Shown piece after piece: positions 7,257-14,936 of a DNA stretch of 23,695 nucleotides (its first letter is position 1; each line of letters starts with the position of its first letter). Origin of the DNA: Euryarchaeota archaeon UBA287 (lineage in GTDB: Archaea > Thermoplasmatota > UBA186 > UBA287). The notes below the pieces were generated by a model that saw nothing but the letters and a program-made list of their open reading frames with translations, ran no database searches and was not told the DNA's origin. The stretch is taken from contig DAEG01000095.1 in assembly GCA_002495235.1 (NCBI GenBank), positions 1 to 23,695 on the forward strand. Reading direction: 5' to 3'. The translations under genes were made by a program, and so were the position numbers.

Positions 7257-8317
7257 TGCAACACCCCGTCTATCTTTGCTGTGACCTCTCTGACATCCTT
7301 CAGCGTAAGGTCCCCCATGTGCGCTATGCGGAAAGTGCTGTCCTTTATCTTTCCGTAGCCGTCGGATATTGACATTTCCTTCAGCTTCTTGTTGAGATCG
7401 CTCACGTTTATGTTCTTCGTGTTCTTCACGCAGGTGACCGTGACCGATTCGTAGCCAGGTTCGGCGAAAAGCGCAAAGTTCTTCTTAGCCCAGCTGCGCA
7501 CGTGCTCGGCCATCTCCACGTGCCTCCTGTACCTGCCTTCTGCGCCCTCCTTGAGCATGTAGTCAAGCTCCGCGCTCATCGCGAACATGAGCGATATCGC
7601 GGGCGTCTCCGGCGTCTGTCTCTTGCCTTCGGTGTACTCTATCATGTTGGCGAGATCGAAGTAGGATCCCTTGCCCTTCGCCCTCTTTGACTTCTCCAGC
7701 ATGGCATCGCTAAGTGTGCATATCGCAAGACCGGGAGGCAGAGCGAAGCACTTCTGGCTGCTGGCGAGAACCATGTCCGCAAGGCCGACGTCTATCTTGT
7801 CACCGCCGAGGGAGGAAACAGTATCTACAAGGAGAAGGGCCCCGTGCTTTTTCACCACCGGCGCTAGCTCCTCAAGCCTAGCCCGGACGCCCGTGCTGGT
7901 CTCGTTCTGAACTACCGTCACAGCCTCGTAGTTTCCCTTCTCCAGTTTTTCTTCCAGAGCCTCAGGTTTTACAGCCTTGCCCCACTCTATCTCCAGCTTG
8001 TCCACCTCTTTCCCGCAGGACTCGGCTATCTTCGCCCAGCGCTCGGAGAACGCGCCGTTCACACAGCACAGCACCTTCCTGTCAACGCCGTTCCTTATCG
8101 CGGCCTCCATGAGGCCGGTGCCCGACGAGGTGTAGACACAGGCGTGCATGTCCGTGTTCAGATACTTCTTCAGCTTCTCTATTATGCCGCCATAGAGGTC
8201 AGAGAACTCCTTTCCCCTGTGCCCTATCATCCACTGCGCCTGCGCGTCCAGGATCTCCTCCCTAACTTCGGTCGGTCCCGGGATAAACAGTTTTTTGTGC
8301 GTTTCACTCCTCACCAT
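7253..8317 (-). CDS. Class V PLP aminotransferase (phosphoserine or serine-glyoxylate/pyruvate type)
   Basis: This 354-residue enzyme is of the fold-type I, class V (AGXT/SerC) family. Seen in order are an N-terminal GPTEV, GHRG (32-35), the phosphate-cup SSGTG (64-68), NETSTG (138-143), DTVSSLGG (165-172) with the PLP-ring Asp165, and the Schiff-base Lys189 in SSQKCF. As first gene of an operon with serA it most likely converts phosphohydroxypyruvate and glutamate to phosphoserine. By sequence alone a serine-pyruvate or alanine-glyoxylate aminotransferase is equally possible. The ATG at 8317 has a TATA box centred about 28 nt upstream and no Shine-Dalgarno, which fits a leaderless mRNA. Confidence 0.88.
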   Translation of the reverse strand: MVRSETHKKLFIPGPTEVREEILDAQAQWMIGHRGKEFSDLYGGIIEKLKKYLNTDMHACVYTSSGTGLMEAAIRNGVDRKVLCCVNGAFSERWAKIAESCGKEVDKLEIEWGKAVKPEALEEKLEKGNYEAVTVVQNETSTGVRARLEELAPVVKKHGALLLVDTVSSLGGDKIDVGLADMVLASSQKCFALPPGLAICTLSDAMLEKSKRAKGKGSYFDLANMIEYTEGKRQTPETPAISLMFAMSAELDYMLKEGAEGRYRRHVEMAEHVRSWAKKNFALFAEPGYESVTVTCVKNTKNINVSDLNKKLKEMSISDGYGKIKDSTFRIAHMGDLTLKDVREVTAKIDGVLQ

Positions 8318-8340
8318 GACGTTAAAGCACCTTTTCCGGA

Positions 8341-8350
8341 TATATATTTA
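8341..8350 (-). promoter_or_regulatory. TATA box of the serine operon
   Basis: TAAATATATA on the - strand ends 23 nt upstream of the aminotransferase ATG, placing transcription start at or next to the start codon. It would drive all three genes (8317 down to 5211). Confidence 0.65.
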
Positions 8351-8428
8351 ACTAAATGAACATGGCAGGTTGGGATCTGTCAGGATCGGGTAAGCGGGAT
8401 AACAGGCCGCTGGAGCAACAAGGGCAAG

Positions 8429-9265
8429 CTACGTCCAGAGCCCGAACCAGCCTGAAGACCCCGAATTCTCAGACACGGCGGCATTCAGTGCGTCTATCTC
8501 GTTCATGCCTTTGACAGAGTAGTAGTACCAGAAATCCGCGCTGACCTCCTCGGACGGACCTATCGGGAGGCCTATGCGGCCCGCGATAAAGAAATTTGGT
8601 TCCTCGCCCGTTATCACCGTTTTCAGATCTCCGTTATAGGTGTAGCACGAGTTGAGGACTATCCTGCATCCTCTGATTCCCGGGAGTCCCCTGAACTCGT
8701 TCGAGTACATGTCTGCGTCCTGGAATTGAAGCACGTTGCTGCCACCATGGCCTATGTTGTACCAGTGGGTCACCGTCCCGCTGAAAGCATTCCTTATCCC
8801 CAGCTTGGTGTCGAAAGGTCCTCTCATAAGGTCAGCATCTCCCCAATAGCCCATCACCCTGTAGGCTGCGTTGACCGCGGACTGGATCTCAATGCAGGAT
8901 ATGAGTCTGGTGCCCTCGCTCTTTATCACCTCCAGAGGACCAACCTCTCCCGACATCTCGACAGAGGGCTCTCCGTATTCCATCATGCTCTCGATAGCCG
9001 CCGCGCTCATGTAGATCACATAGTTTCTTCCGTTATATACGTAGATCTCTCCCGTCTTATCTTGAGGAATGAGCACTTCTGATTTGTCTCCGGTTCTAGT
9101 CACGTTCATGTTGGCCAGATCCTCATCGGTTAGTATACCGTACGTCTGTGTGTATACCTCTCCATCCCATTCCATCTCAATCGGCAGTTCTTCCTGAGAG
9201 CCCGAAAAACCCGAGATCGACAGCGCAAGCACAAGCAATCCGAGTATCGCCACTTTATAATGCAC
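8429..9265 (-). CDS. Secreted protein with caspase/CHAT-like (clan CD) His/Cys pattern
   Basis: The 278-residue product starts with a clear export signal (MHYKVAILGLLVLALSISG), so it acts outside the membrane. I do not recognise an exact family. The second half follows clan CD cysteine peptidases: a hydrophobic strand ending in IGHGG (His173), then a strand ending in a Cys, IVLNSC (Cys207), then FFIAGRIGLPIG, an aromatic WYYYSVKG and an Ala-rich helix (EIDALNAAVSEN). The order and spacing resemble CHAT domains. The first half (about 25-125) has no recognised domain. The start is GTG; the codon two before it is a stop, so no earlier start exists. A TATA box lies at the leaderless distance. Protease function is an inference. 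Confidence 0.75.
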   Translation of the reverse strand: MHYKVAILGLLVLALSISGFSGSQEELPIEMEWDGEVYTQTYGILTDEDLANMNVTRTGDKSEVLIPQDKTGEIYVYNGRNYVIYMSAAAIESMMEYGEPSVEMSGEVGPLEVIKSEGTRLISCIEIQSAVNAAYRVMGYWGDADLMRGPFDTKLGIRNAFSGTVTHWYNIGHGGSNVLQFQDADMYSNEFRGLPGIRGCRIVLNSCYTYNGDLKTVITGEEPNFFIAGRIGLPIGPSEEVSADFWYYYSVKGMNEIDALNAAVSENSGSSGWFGLWT

Positions 9266-9282
9266 ACATCAGATGTGAAATC

Positions 9283-9293
9283 TCATATTTATG
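9283..9293 (-). promoter_or_regulatory. TATA box of the secreted caspase-like gene
   Basis: CATAAATATGA on the - strand is centred about 23 nt from the GTG start at 9265. The same core, CATAAATATG, precedes folD. Confidence 0.6.
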
Positions 9294-9497
9294 CATTGCC
9301 ATCCTTTCTTCTCAAACCTGAAGATATTCTACGGACAATTTCTTTACAATGCATTCCGCCATTGTGCATGGTGAATGTGTGTTGTTCATGTCGCCCGTGT
9401 TGGTAGTGGGCTCTGCTTTTTCTAGCGCCCGAGAGTTTTAGAATGCGAGGGGATGATGTGGGGTAAATGCCACGCCAATGCTCGACGGGTGCAGATC

Positions 9498-10571
9498 TCA
9501 GTTCATCACTCTACGATACAATTCCTCGAACAACCCTGCTATCCTCTGCCACGAGTACTGCAGGGAGAGGTTCCTGGCATTCTCCCGCTCTTTGGGGCTA
9601 GGTTCAAAGGACATCATCGCCTCTCTCAGCGCGTTCACATCCCCCGGCGGCACAACGATGCCGCAGCCATTCTTCCTGACGTCTTCCGCCATTCCCACAA
9701 TGCTGCTGACTATCACGGGCGTTCCGCACGCCAGCGCCTCCAGAGCCACGATACCAAAGCCCTCTTGTTCAGCGCTCGTGCTTGGAAGAACGAAGATATC
9801 CGAGCTCTGATACCGCCTTATCTTTTCCTCCTCGCTTATCCGGCCAAGAAATATGACATTCTCACCGGCTTTTTTTCTGTACTCGTCCAGGAGTTTTCCT
9901 GCACCTGCGACCACAAGTTCAATGTCAAGCCCCCTGACGGCCTCAAGCAGATAATCCAGCCCTTTGTACCTGTGAAACTCGTCCAGAACGCTGAGGAAAA
10001 AGGCCTTCTTTCTGTCGTGTCTTTGCCTTTCTGCAGGTTTAAAGTGCTCTGTGTCTATTCCGGGTGGTATTACCTCCATTTTTCCTCTTGTCTCCGGGAA
10101 TTTCTCCTTCAGCTTTTTTTTATAGATGTCTGTGCTAACGGTTACGGCATCAACTGTTCTGAGGAGGCATGGCATGAGTATCCTGTTGTAGGCCGAGGAA
10201 ACCACCCTGAGGGCATCATGTGCCACTATGTCGTTGTGATAGGTGAGCACCACGGGTTTATCCCTCATCTTTGAGACGTACGTGCTCACGTCAGCAGTGT
10301 AGGGCGTGGGCATGTGCGTGTGCATTATGTCGTAGCTCTCTTCCCTCAGAGCGAATGGGAGAGAGGGCGTTATGTTCGTGTTCGCTACCTTGAACGCGTA
10401 AGGGAGAGCTTTCACATCCATGTCCTGCTGTTTTCCTTCCTGCCCCTCGTCAGAGCAGATGATCCTGACGCCATGCCCCCTGCTCACCAGAGCCTTTGAC
10501 AGCTCATAGACGAAGTTCTCCACCCCGCCAATGTACGGATAAAAGCGTACCGGCGTCTGAACTATTCGCAT
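9498..10571 (-). CDS. Glycosyltransferase family 4
   Basis: This 357-residue GT-B fold enzyme transfers a sugar from a nucleotide-sugar to a lipid or glycan acceptor. The acceptor-side motif FYPYIGGVENFVYELSKAL (about 12-30) and HTHMP (84-88) lie in the N-terminal domain. The donor-binding domain has PPGIDTEHF, then FLGRIS, and EGFGIVALEALACGTPVIVS with the two glutamates of the EX7E motif. These are all hallmarks of GT4 (glycogen synthase/PimA-type retaining enzymes). There is no membrane segment, so it is probably cytoplasmic or peripheral. It begins inside the end of folD (10-nt overlap) and so is co-transcribed with it, though no metabolic link is apparent. The specific sugar and acceptor cannot be told. 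Confidence 0.9.
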   Translation of the reverse strand: MRIVQTPVRFYPYIGGVENFVYELSKALVSRGHGVRIICSDEGQEGKQQDMDVKALPYAFKVANTNITPSLPFALREESYDIMHTHMPTPYTADVSTYVSKMRDKPVVLTYHNDIVAHDALRVVSSAYNRILMPCLLRTVDAVTVSTDIYKKKLKEKFPETRGKMEVIPPGIDTEHFKPAERQRHDRKKAFFLSVLDEFHRYKGLDYLLEAVRGLDIELVVAGAGKLLDEYRKKAGENVIFLGRISEEEKIRRYQSSDIFVLPSTSAEQEGFGIVALEALACGTPVIVSSIVGMAEDVRKNGCGIVVPPGDVNALREAMMSFEPSPKERENARNLSLQYSWQRIAGLFEELYRRVMN

Positions 10572-11422
10572 TGTATCCTATAAGCTTTGAGGGTATTTTT
10601 CATCAGCATGGCCACCGTCATGGGCCCAACGCCACCGGGCACTGGAGTTATGGCAGCTGCTTTGTCTTTCACGGCATCAAAGTCCACGTCCCCTACGAGT
10701 CTGTAACCGCCCTTCCTCGTCTTGTCCTCGATCCTGTTTATTCCGACATCTATGACAATCGAGCCCTCCTTGACCATGTCCTCCTTTATCATGTTAGCTC
10801 TGCCCACGGCGGCCACAAGGATGTCCGCTTCTCTCGTGATGGCGCCGAGATCCTTTGTGCGGCTGTGGCACACGGTAACAGTGGCATTGGCATCCTTGCA
10901 CAGCAGAAGGGCGGCCAGGGGCTTTCCGACTATGTTACTCCTGCCCACGATGACGACGTGTTTTCCATCAAAGGCATAGCCGGAGCGCAGAACGAGCTCC
11001 TTTATCCCCTGTGGTGTCGAGGGAACGAATCTGGGCTCTCCCGCAAGAAGAAATCCCATGTTTGTGGGATGGAAGCCGTCCACGTCCTTTGACGGGTCTA
11101 TTGTCTCTATCACCTTTTCCTCGCGTATCTGCTGCGGCAGCGGGAGCTGGACTATTATCCCGTTCGTTCTTTTGTCGCCGTTGAGACTCATCACGATCCT
11201 CAGAAGCTCTTCCTCGCTCGTGTCCTTCTCGAGCTTTACGATCTCGCTCTCCATGCCGACTTCGTCGCACGCTCTCTGCTTGTTCCTCACGTAGACCGCA
11301 GAGGCAGGATCATCCCCGACAAGCATGGCGGCTAGTCTCGGTCTGATGCCCATCCTGTTTATCTCATCCCTGATCTCATCCTTGATCCGGGCGGCGATCG
11401 CGTCTCCATCTATGAGCTTCAT
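10562..11422 (-). CDS. folD: FolD bifunctional methylene-THF dehydrogenase/cyclohydrolase
   Basis: FolD interconverts methylene-, methenyl- and 10-formyl-tetrahydrofolate (or the archaeal equivalent). The 286-residue length is standard. Visible are the catalytic Tyr44-x3-Lys48 (YVRNK), GIIVQLPLP (88-96), KDVDGFHP (112-119), the nucleotide-binding GRSNIVGKP and the C-terminal TPVPGGVGPMT. The usual PCTP reads PSTP here (residues 134-137), a Cys-to-Ser change outside the core catalytic residues. The presence of FolD implies tetrahydrofolate-type C1 chemistry alongside any methanopterin. A serine operon lies downstream, which fits serine hydroxymethyltransferase-based C1 supply. A TATA box is centred 25 nt from the ATG. 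The glycosyltransferase follows with a 10-nt overlap. Confidence 0.95.
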   Translation of the reverse strand: MKLIDGDAIAARIKDEIRDEINRMGIRPRLAAMLVGDDPASAVYVRNKQRACDEVGMESEIVKLEKDTSEEELLRIVMSLNGDKRTNGIIVQLPLPQQIREEKVIETIDPSKDVDGFHPTNMGFLLAGEPRFVPSTPQGIKELVLRSGYAFDGKHVVIVGRSNIVGKPLAALLLCKDANATVTVCHSRTKDLGAITREADILVAAVGRANMIKEDMVKEGSIVIDVGINRIEDKTRKGGYRLVGDVDFDAVKDKAAAITPVPGGVGPMTVAMLMKNTLKAYRIQCE

Positions 11423-11440
11423 GACTAAACATTGAGCTCT

Positions 11441-11452
11441 GCATATTTATGA
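11441..11452 (-). promoter_or_regulatory. TATA box of folD
   Basis: TCATAAATATGC on the - strand is centred 25 nt upstream of the folD ATG (11422), consistent with a leaderless folD-glycosyltransferase mRNA. Confidence 0.65.
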
Positions 11453-11547
11453 ATTTGTCCAGTCTCTGTCTTGATAAGCTTAACGTCAGATGACAGGGAT
11501 GTACAGCAATTGCAGTAGCAGATTTTTAAGCATCTATGCAGCAATCA

Positions 11548-11555
11548 TTTTATAC
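11548..11555 (+). promoter_or_regulatory. TATA box of the secreted hydrolase gene
   Basis: TTTTATAC at 11548-11555 is centred 25 nt before ATG 11577. No Shine-Dalgarno is seen, so the mRNA is probably leaderless. This supports the shorter start. Confidence 0.55.
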
Positions 11556-11576
11556 GCGCATCGTCTTTATACTCGT

Positions 11577-12500
11577 ATGAAACAGGCAGTAGTGTTTCTT
11601 GCTCTTGTGCTGCTCTTTAGCCTGCCCGTGTTTGCGGTGCAGGCGGATCAGGCGGATGGTCACTTCGTGTCTTTCGATGGGACAGAGATCCACTGGCAGA
11701 GCTGGACCGTAGAGGATCCTCTGGCTGTCATCGTCCTTGTTCACGGATACGGAAGCAGCTCCGATCTCTTCACCTCTTTTGTGCAGGATCTCAACGCAGA
11801 AGGGATCTCAGCCTATGCCCCGGATCTCAGAGGTCACGGAAGTTCGGGGGGCAAAGAGCTGAGTGTTGAGTCTTTTGATGATTATGTTCGCGATCTTGAG
11901 GGATTCGTTGATATAGTGATGCAGCAGGAGGGAACGGACAGGATCTTCCTTCTGGGACAGAGCCTTGGTGGTGACATAGTCCTGAGATACTCTATGGAGC
12001 ATCCGGAGGATCTAAAGGGCCTTGTTGTGATGGGCCCGGGGGTAGGGATGCAGCTCTTTGGTCGTTCCATACCGCTCAGCGTCATACGTCTGATTTATCC
12101 CATTCTCAGGGTCATGGGCAGGCTTCTGCCCGGCTTTTCCATACCCGTTCCAGGGATCAACAAGAACATGAACATGAAGATGCTGGCTGAGAACGCTGGC
12201 AACGCTCTTTACCTCTGGGAAAACGTTGATCGCATAACAGTTCCCTGCCTGTTCGTCATGGGGAGCGAGGATCAGGTTGTTCCGCAGGGAGCTCTCAGGG
12301 CATTTTACGACGCCGTGCCTTCAGCTGACAAGAGCTTCTCGGTCGTGGAGGGAGCGGATCACTTCCTGTTCAAAGAGCAGAGCGTGGATAACACGGCAGA
12401 TGCCGTGGTGGGCTGGCTGCTGGAGCGCTACGAATGTCAGTGCAGCGAAGGGGAGTGCCAATGCGACGCAGAAAACCCTGAGATCGCTTTGGTCTCATGA
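11577..12500 (+). CDS. Secreted alpha/beta hydrolase (lysophospholipase/monoglyceride lipase-like)
   Basis: The product is 307 residues from ATG 11577. The frame is open from 11490, but the shorter start gives a clean signal peptide (MKQAVVFLALVLLFSLPVFA) and a TATA box at the right distance. The fold is that of serine hydrolases: the oxyanion-hole HGYGSSSD (56-63), PDLRGHGSS (82-90), nucleophile Ser129 in GQSLGG, acid Asp232 in GSEDQVVP and His262 in GADHFLF. This order and the RGHGxS motif point to monoacylglycerol lipase/lysophospholipase-type enzymes, so it probably cleaves ester bonds outside the cell. The C-terminus carries an unusual CxCx4CxC motif (Cys287, 289, 294, 296) beyond the hydrolase fold, perhaps for metal binding or disulfides. 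Confidence 0.88.
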   Translation: MKQAVVFLALVLLFSLPVFAVQADQADGHFVSFDGTEIHWQSWTVEDPLAVIVLVHGYGSSSDLFTSFVQDLNAEGISAYAPDLRGHGSSGGKELSVESFDDYVRDLEGFVDIVMQQEGTDRIFLLGQSLGGDIVLRYSMEHPEDLKGLVVMGPGVGMQLFGRSIPLSVIRLIYPILRVMGRLLPGFSIPVPGINKNMNMKMLAENAGNALYLWENVDRITVPCLFVMGSEDQVVPQGALRAFYDAVPSADKSFSVVEGADHFLFKEQSVDNTADAVVGWLLERYECQCSEGECQCDAENPEIALVS

Positions 12501-12651
12501 GTTCCAAAAGATGAAGATTCTGACAGAGCTTCAGCGACTGCTAGCAGAGAGAGGGTCTCAGGATAGGGCTGATGCACGAAAGCGAATAGCATAGTTAAGC
12601 CTCTCAGGAGACTGCAGCTGGAAGATCATGATCACACCGCGAAAATTTCTC

Positions 12652-13830
12652 TTACCTGGTCATTCCTCTCTCAAAGACAGGGATTGCTATTATCAGAGTT
12701 GCTATCCCGAAGATTAGCATAACTAGGACGTCGTTGTAGACGTTGCCCAGAGTAGCTCCGAACACCATAATCCTGCGCATGGCGTCAACCGCGTATGTGA
12801 AAGGAAGCCATTTAGATATGGTCTGCATGAATGACGGCATCATCTGTATGGGGAAGAATATCCCGCTCAGGAACATCATCGGTAGCGTCAGGGTCATTAT
12901 TATCATGCTCGCCGTCTCCTCATCCTCAGCAACGGATGTGAGGACAATCCCGAGGCCCACAAAGCTGAAGACCCCCAGGAACAGGATGGCAAATATGGCC
13001 AGCAGGTTTCCGTAAACATTTATCCTGAACAGGACTATCGCAAGGATTAGCGATAATATGCCCTGTATAAAGCCTCTTATGATCCTGCCCAGCGCCTTTC
13101 CTCCTATTATTGAGAATCTGCTTATTGGCGCTGCAAGGAATCCGTTCATCGTTCCTATGTCCTTCTCATAGGCTATTGCCCTCGGTAGACCGGTCATGAC
13201 GGAAGAGATCATAGTCATCATGAGCAGGCCCGGTATGACGAATTCCACGTAGCTTCCGCCCTCTGTCACGCCTTTAGCCTCAGCCCTGAAGGGTACGACC
13301 ATCGCCACGGGATTCACACCTATGTTCCTGGCTATTGGCTCTAGACCCATGACAGCATACCTCTCTCCCATCGAGTCTATTATCTGCGTGAGGACCTGTG
13401 AAAGCATCTGCGATATCTGAGGGTTGCTGTTGTCCGTTATGACCGTTATGTTCACGGTAGAGGAACGCGTGGTCAGGATCTGAGAGAAATTCTCTGGAAT
13501 GACTATTGCGCCCAAGGCGTTGCCCTCGACTATCATGTCCCTCGCCTCCTCCTCTGAAGAGGCATTCTTCAGCACCATCATTCCTGACGCGGAGTTTATC
13601 TGTTCCAGCGCCTGCACAATGCCTGAGCCCATGGCGCCCGGATCCGCGTTCACCATCATCACCGGGATGTTGCTCACCGAGTTAGTTGACGGGAACATGA
13701 AGCTCATCATGGCCATCATTATGAGAGGCATCAGGACCATCATGGCCATGCGCATCTTGCTCCTCCTCAACTCCATAAGATCCTTCCATGTTATCCAGAA
13801 CGTGTGCGATAGCTCACTCTTTATTCCCAT
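12652..13830 (-). CDS. ABC-2 type exporter permease, system A
   Basis: This 392-residue membrane subunit has the ABC-2 layout: an N-terminal helix (about 31-48, very Met-rich), a large extracytoplasmic domain (about 50-200), then five hydrophobic segments in the C-terminal half and a terminal basic tail. ATG 13830 is chosen because GGAGGTGA ends 5 nt upstream; an in-frame GTG at 13839 lies inside that site. It follows the ATPase stop by 1 nt, so the two genes form a classical ATPase-permease pair. Such transporters export drugs, lipids, peptides or polysaccharide; nothing in the sequence fixes the substrate. The internal EKDIGTMNGFLAAPIS matches the conserved cytoplasmic coupling segment of the family. 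Confidence 0.9.
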   Translation of the reverse strand: MGIKSELSHTFWITWKDLMELRRSKMRMAMMVLMPLIMMAMMSFMFPSTNSVSNIPVMMVNADPGAMGSGIVQALEQINSASGMMVLKNASSEEEARDMIVEGNALGAIVIPENFSQILTTRSSTVNITVITDNSNPQISQMLSQVLTQIIDSMGERYAVMGLEPIARNIGVNPVAMVVPFRAEAKGVTEGGSYVEFVIPGLLMMTMISSVMTGLPRAIAYEKDIGTMNGFLAAPISRFSIIGGKALGRIIRGFIQGILSLILAIVLFRINVYGNLLAIFAILFLGVFSFVGLGIVLTSVAEDEETASMIIMTLTLPMMFLSGIFFPIQMMPSFMQTISKWLPFTYAVDAMRRIMVFGATLGNVYNDVLVMLIFGIATLIIAIPVFERGMTR

Positions 13831-13831
13831 A

Positions 13832-14764
13832 TTATTCACCTCCGTACGTCAGTTTTATGAAAACGTCTTCAAGGCTGGGCTCGACCTCCTTTATCGAAAT
13901 TATCTTTGCCCCTGTGCTCTTTATGCTGTTTATCACCGCGTCAACAAAGTCCCTGCCCTGACCGGTTATTCTCAGCACGCCATCACTGCTGGACACGTCT
14001 CTTACGTATTCCAGCGCTCTGACGGCCTTCAGCGCCCCTGCGCTGTCAGTCACCTTCGCTTCGAGTATGGTTTCTTCGGATATCCTTCTTTTCAGATTCT
14101 CTGACGTGTCAAGAGCCGCGATCTTTCCATTGTTCATGATAGCTATCCTGTCGGCAAGAGCGTCAACCTCCTCCATGTAGTGTGTCGTCAGGATCACCGT
14201 TATGTTCATCTCCTTGTTCAGCTTTGCGATGAGCTGCCTTATCTCGACGCTGGAGTGTGGGTCAAGCCCGAGAGTTGGCTCGTCGAGGAATAGGACCTTC
14301 GGGTAGTTTATCAGTCCCCTCACAAGGTTTATTCTCTGTCTCATCCCCGTAGAGAAGTTTTTCACCCGCTCATTTTTCCACTTGTCCATCTCCACGGTCT
14401 TCAGGAGTTCATTGATTCTCTTATCTAGCTCTTTTTCCTCTATGCTGTAAAGCTTTCCGAACAGCCTGAGATTCTCGTAGGGCGTCAGGTAATCGTACAG
14501 TATCATCTTCTCAGCTACCAGGCCTATCCTCTTTCTGACCTCTCTCGCATCCCTGACGACGTCTAGCCCGTCTATGATAGCAGTGCCTGATGTCGGTCTC
14601 AGCAGGGTCGAAAGCATCCTCAGGGTTGTTGATTTGCCAGCGCCGTTTGGGCCGAGAAAGCCGAAGATCTCTCCTTTGCTGACGGTGAATGACACTCCAT
14701 CCACGGCCCTGACGCCGTTGCGGAACACCTTGACAAGGTCGTTGACCTCTATGATCTCTGCCAT
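13832..14764 (-). CDS. ABC-2 type exporter ATPase, system A
   Basis: The 310-residue ATPase powers the permease encoded next. Walker A GPNGAGKST is at about 38-46, the signature region is FSTGMRQRINLVRGL, Walker B is VLFLDEPTLGLDP, and the H-loop is TTHYMEEVD. A C-terminal extension of about 90 residues after the ATPase core (AKVTDSAGALKAVRAL onward) matches the regulatory tail typical of DrrA/CcmA-type exporters. The signature has T in place of the usual second position (FSTGM rather than LSGGM), as in some DrrA relatives. Two TATA-like elements lie 17-40 nt upstream. Confidence 0.93.
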   Translation of the reverse strand: MAEIIEVNDLVKVFRNGVRAVDGVSFTVSKGEIFGFLGPNGAGKSTTLRMLSTLLRPTSGTAIIDGLDVVRDAREVRKRIGLVAEKMILYDYLTPYENLRLFGKLYSIEEKELDKRINELLKTVEMDKWKNERVKNFSTGMRQRINLVRGLINYPKVLFLDEPTLGLDPHSSVEIRQLIAKLNKEMNITVILTTHYMEEVDALADRIAIMNNGKIAALDTSENLKRRISEETILEAKVTDSAGALKAVRALEYVRDVSSSDGVLRITGQGRDFVDAVINSIKSTGAKIISIKEVEPSLEDVFIKLTYGGE

Positions 14765-14780
14765 ATTCTCACTGCTCGGG

Positions 14781-14803
14781 TTTATAGCATTTTGACTATT
14801 TAA
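14781..14803 (-). promoter_or_regulatory. Promoter region of ABC system A
   Basis: On the - strand TTAAATAG (14796-14803) is centred about 36 nt upstream of ATG 14764, and GCTATAAA (about 14782-14789) about 21 nt upstream. The first would give a leader of about 10 nt; which one is used is uncertain. Confidence 0.4.
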
Positions 14804-14826
14804 GGCATTCTGAGCTCACAGAGCAT

Positions 14827-14842
14827 CGTCTGAAGGCAGACG
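14827..14842. repeat. Short perfect hairpin between the two ABC systems
   Basis: CGTCTG-AAGG-CAGACG forms a 6-bp perfect stem with a 4-nt loop between the system B permease stop and the system A promoter. No T-run follows on the - strand, so it is not a simple terminator. Confidence 0.35.
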
Positions 14843-14936
14843 GCATATGTACAGAGTGCCGCCAGTGGAAATTATTACAGAGGGCTAGGGTCCTTTTTTT
14901 TCTTTATCATGAATAGTTTTGTATATCTGCTCTGTT

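Noticed and set aside
9453..10274. 273-codon + strand frame opposite the glycosyltransferase
   Set aside because: Antisense shadow of a clear GT4 gene; no signals of its own.
11490..11576. 29-residue N-terminal extension of the secreted hydrolase
   Set aside because: It would bury the signal peptide and includes the TATA box; ATG 11577 fits better.
12511..12594. Possible 27-residue open frame (MKILTELQRLLAERG...) after the hydrolase gene
   Set aside because: It has no ribosome site or promoter and is too short to judge; possibly a helical microprotein, but unsupported.
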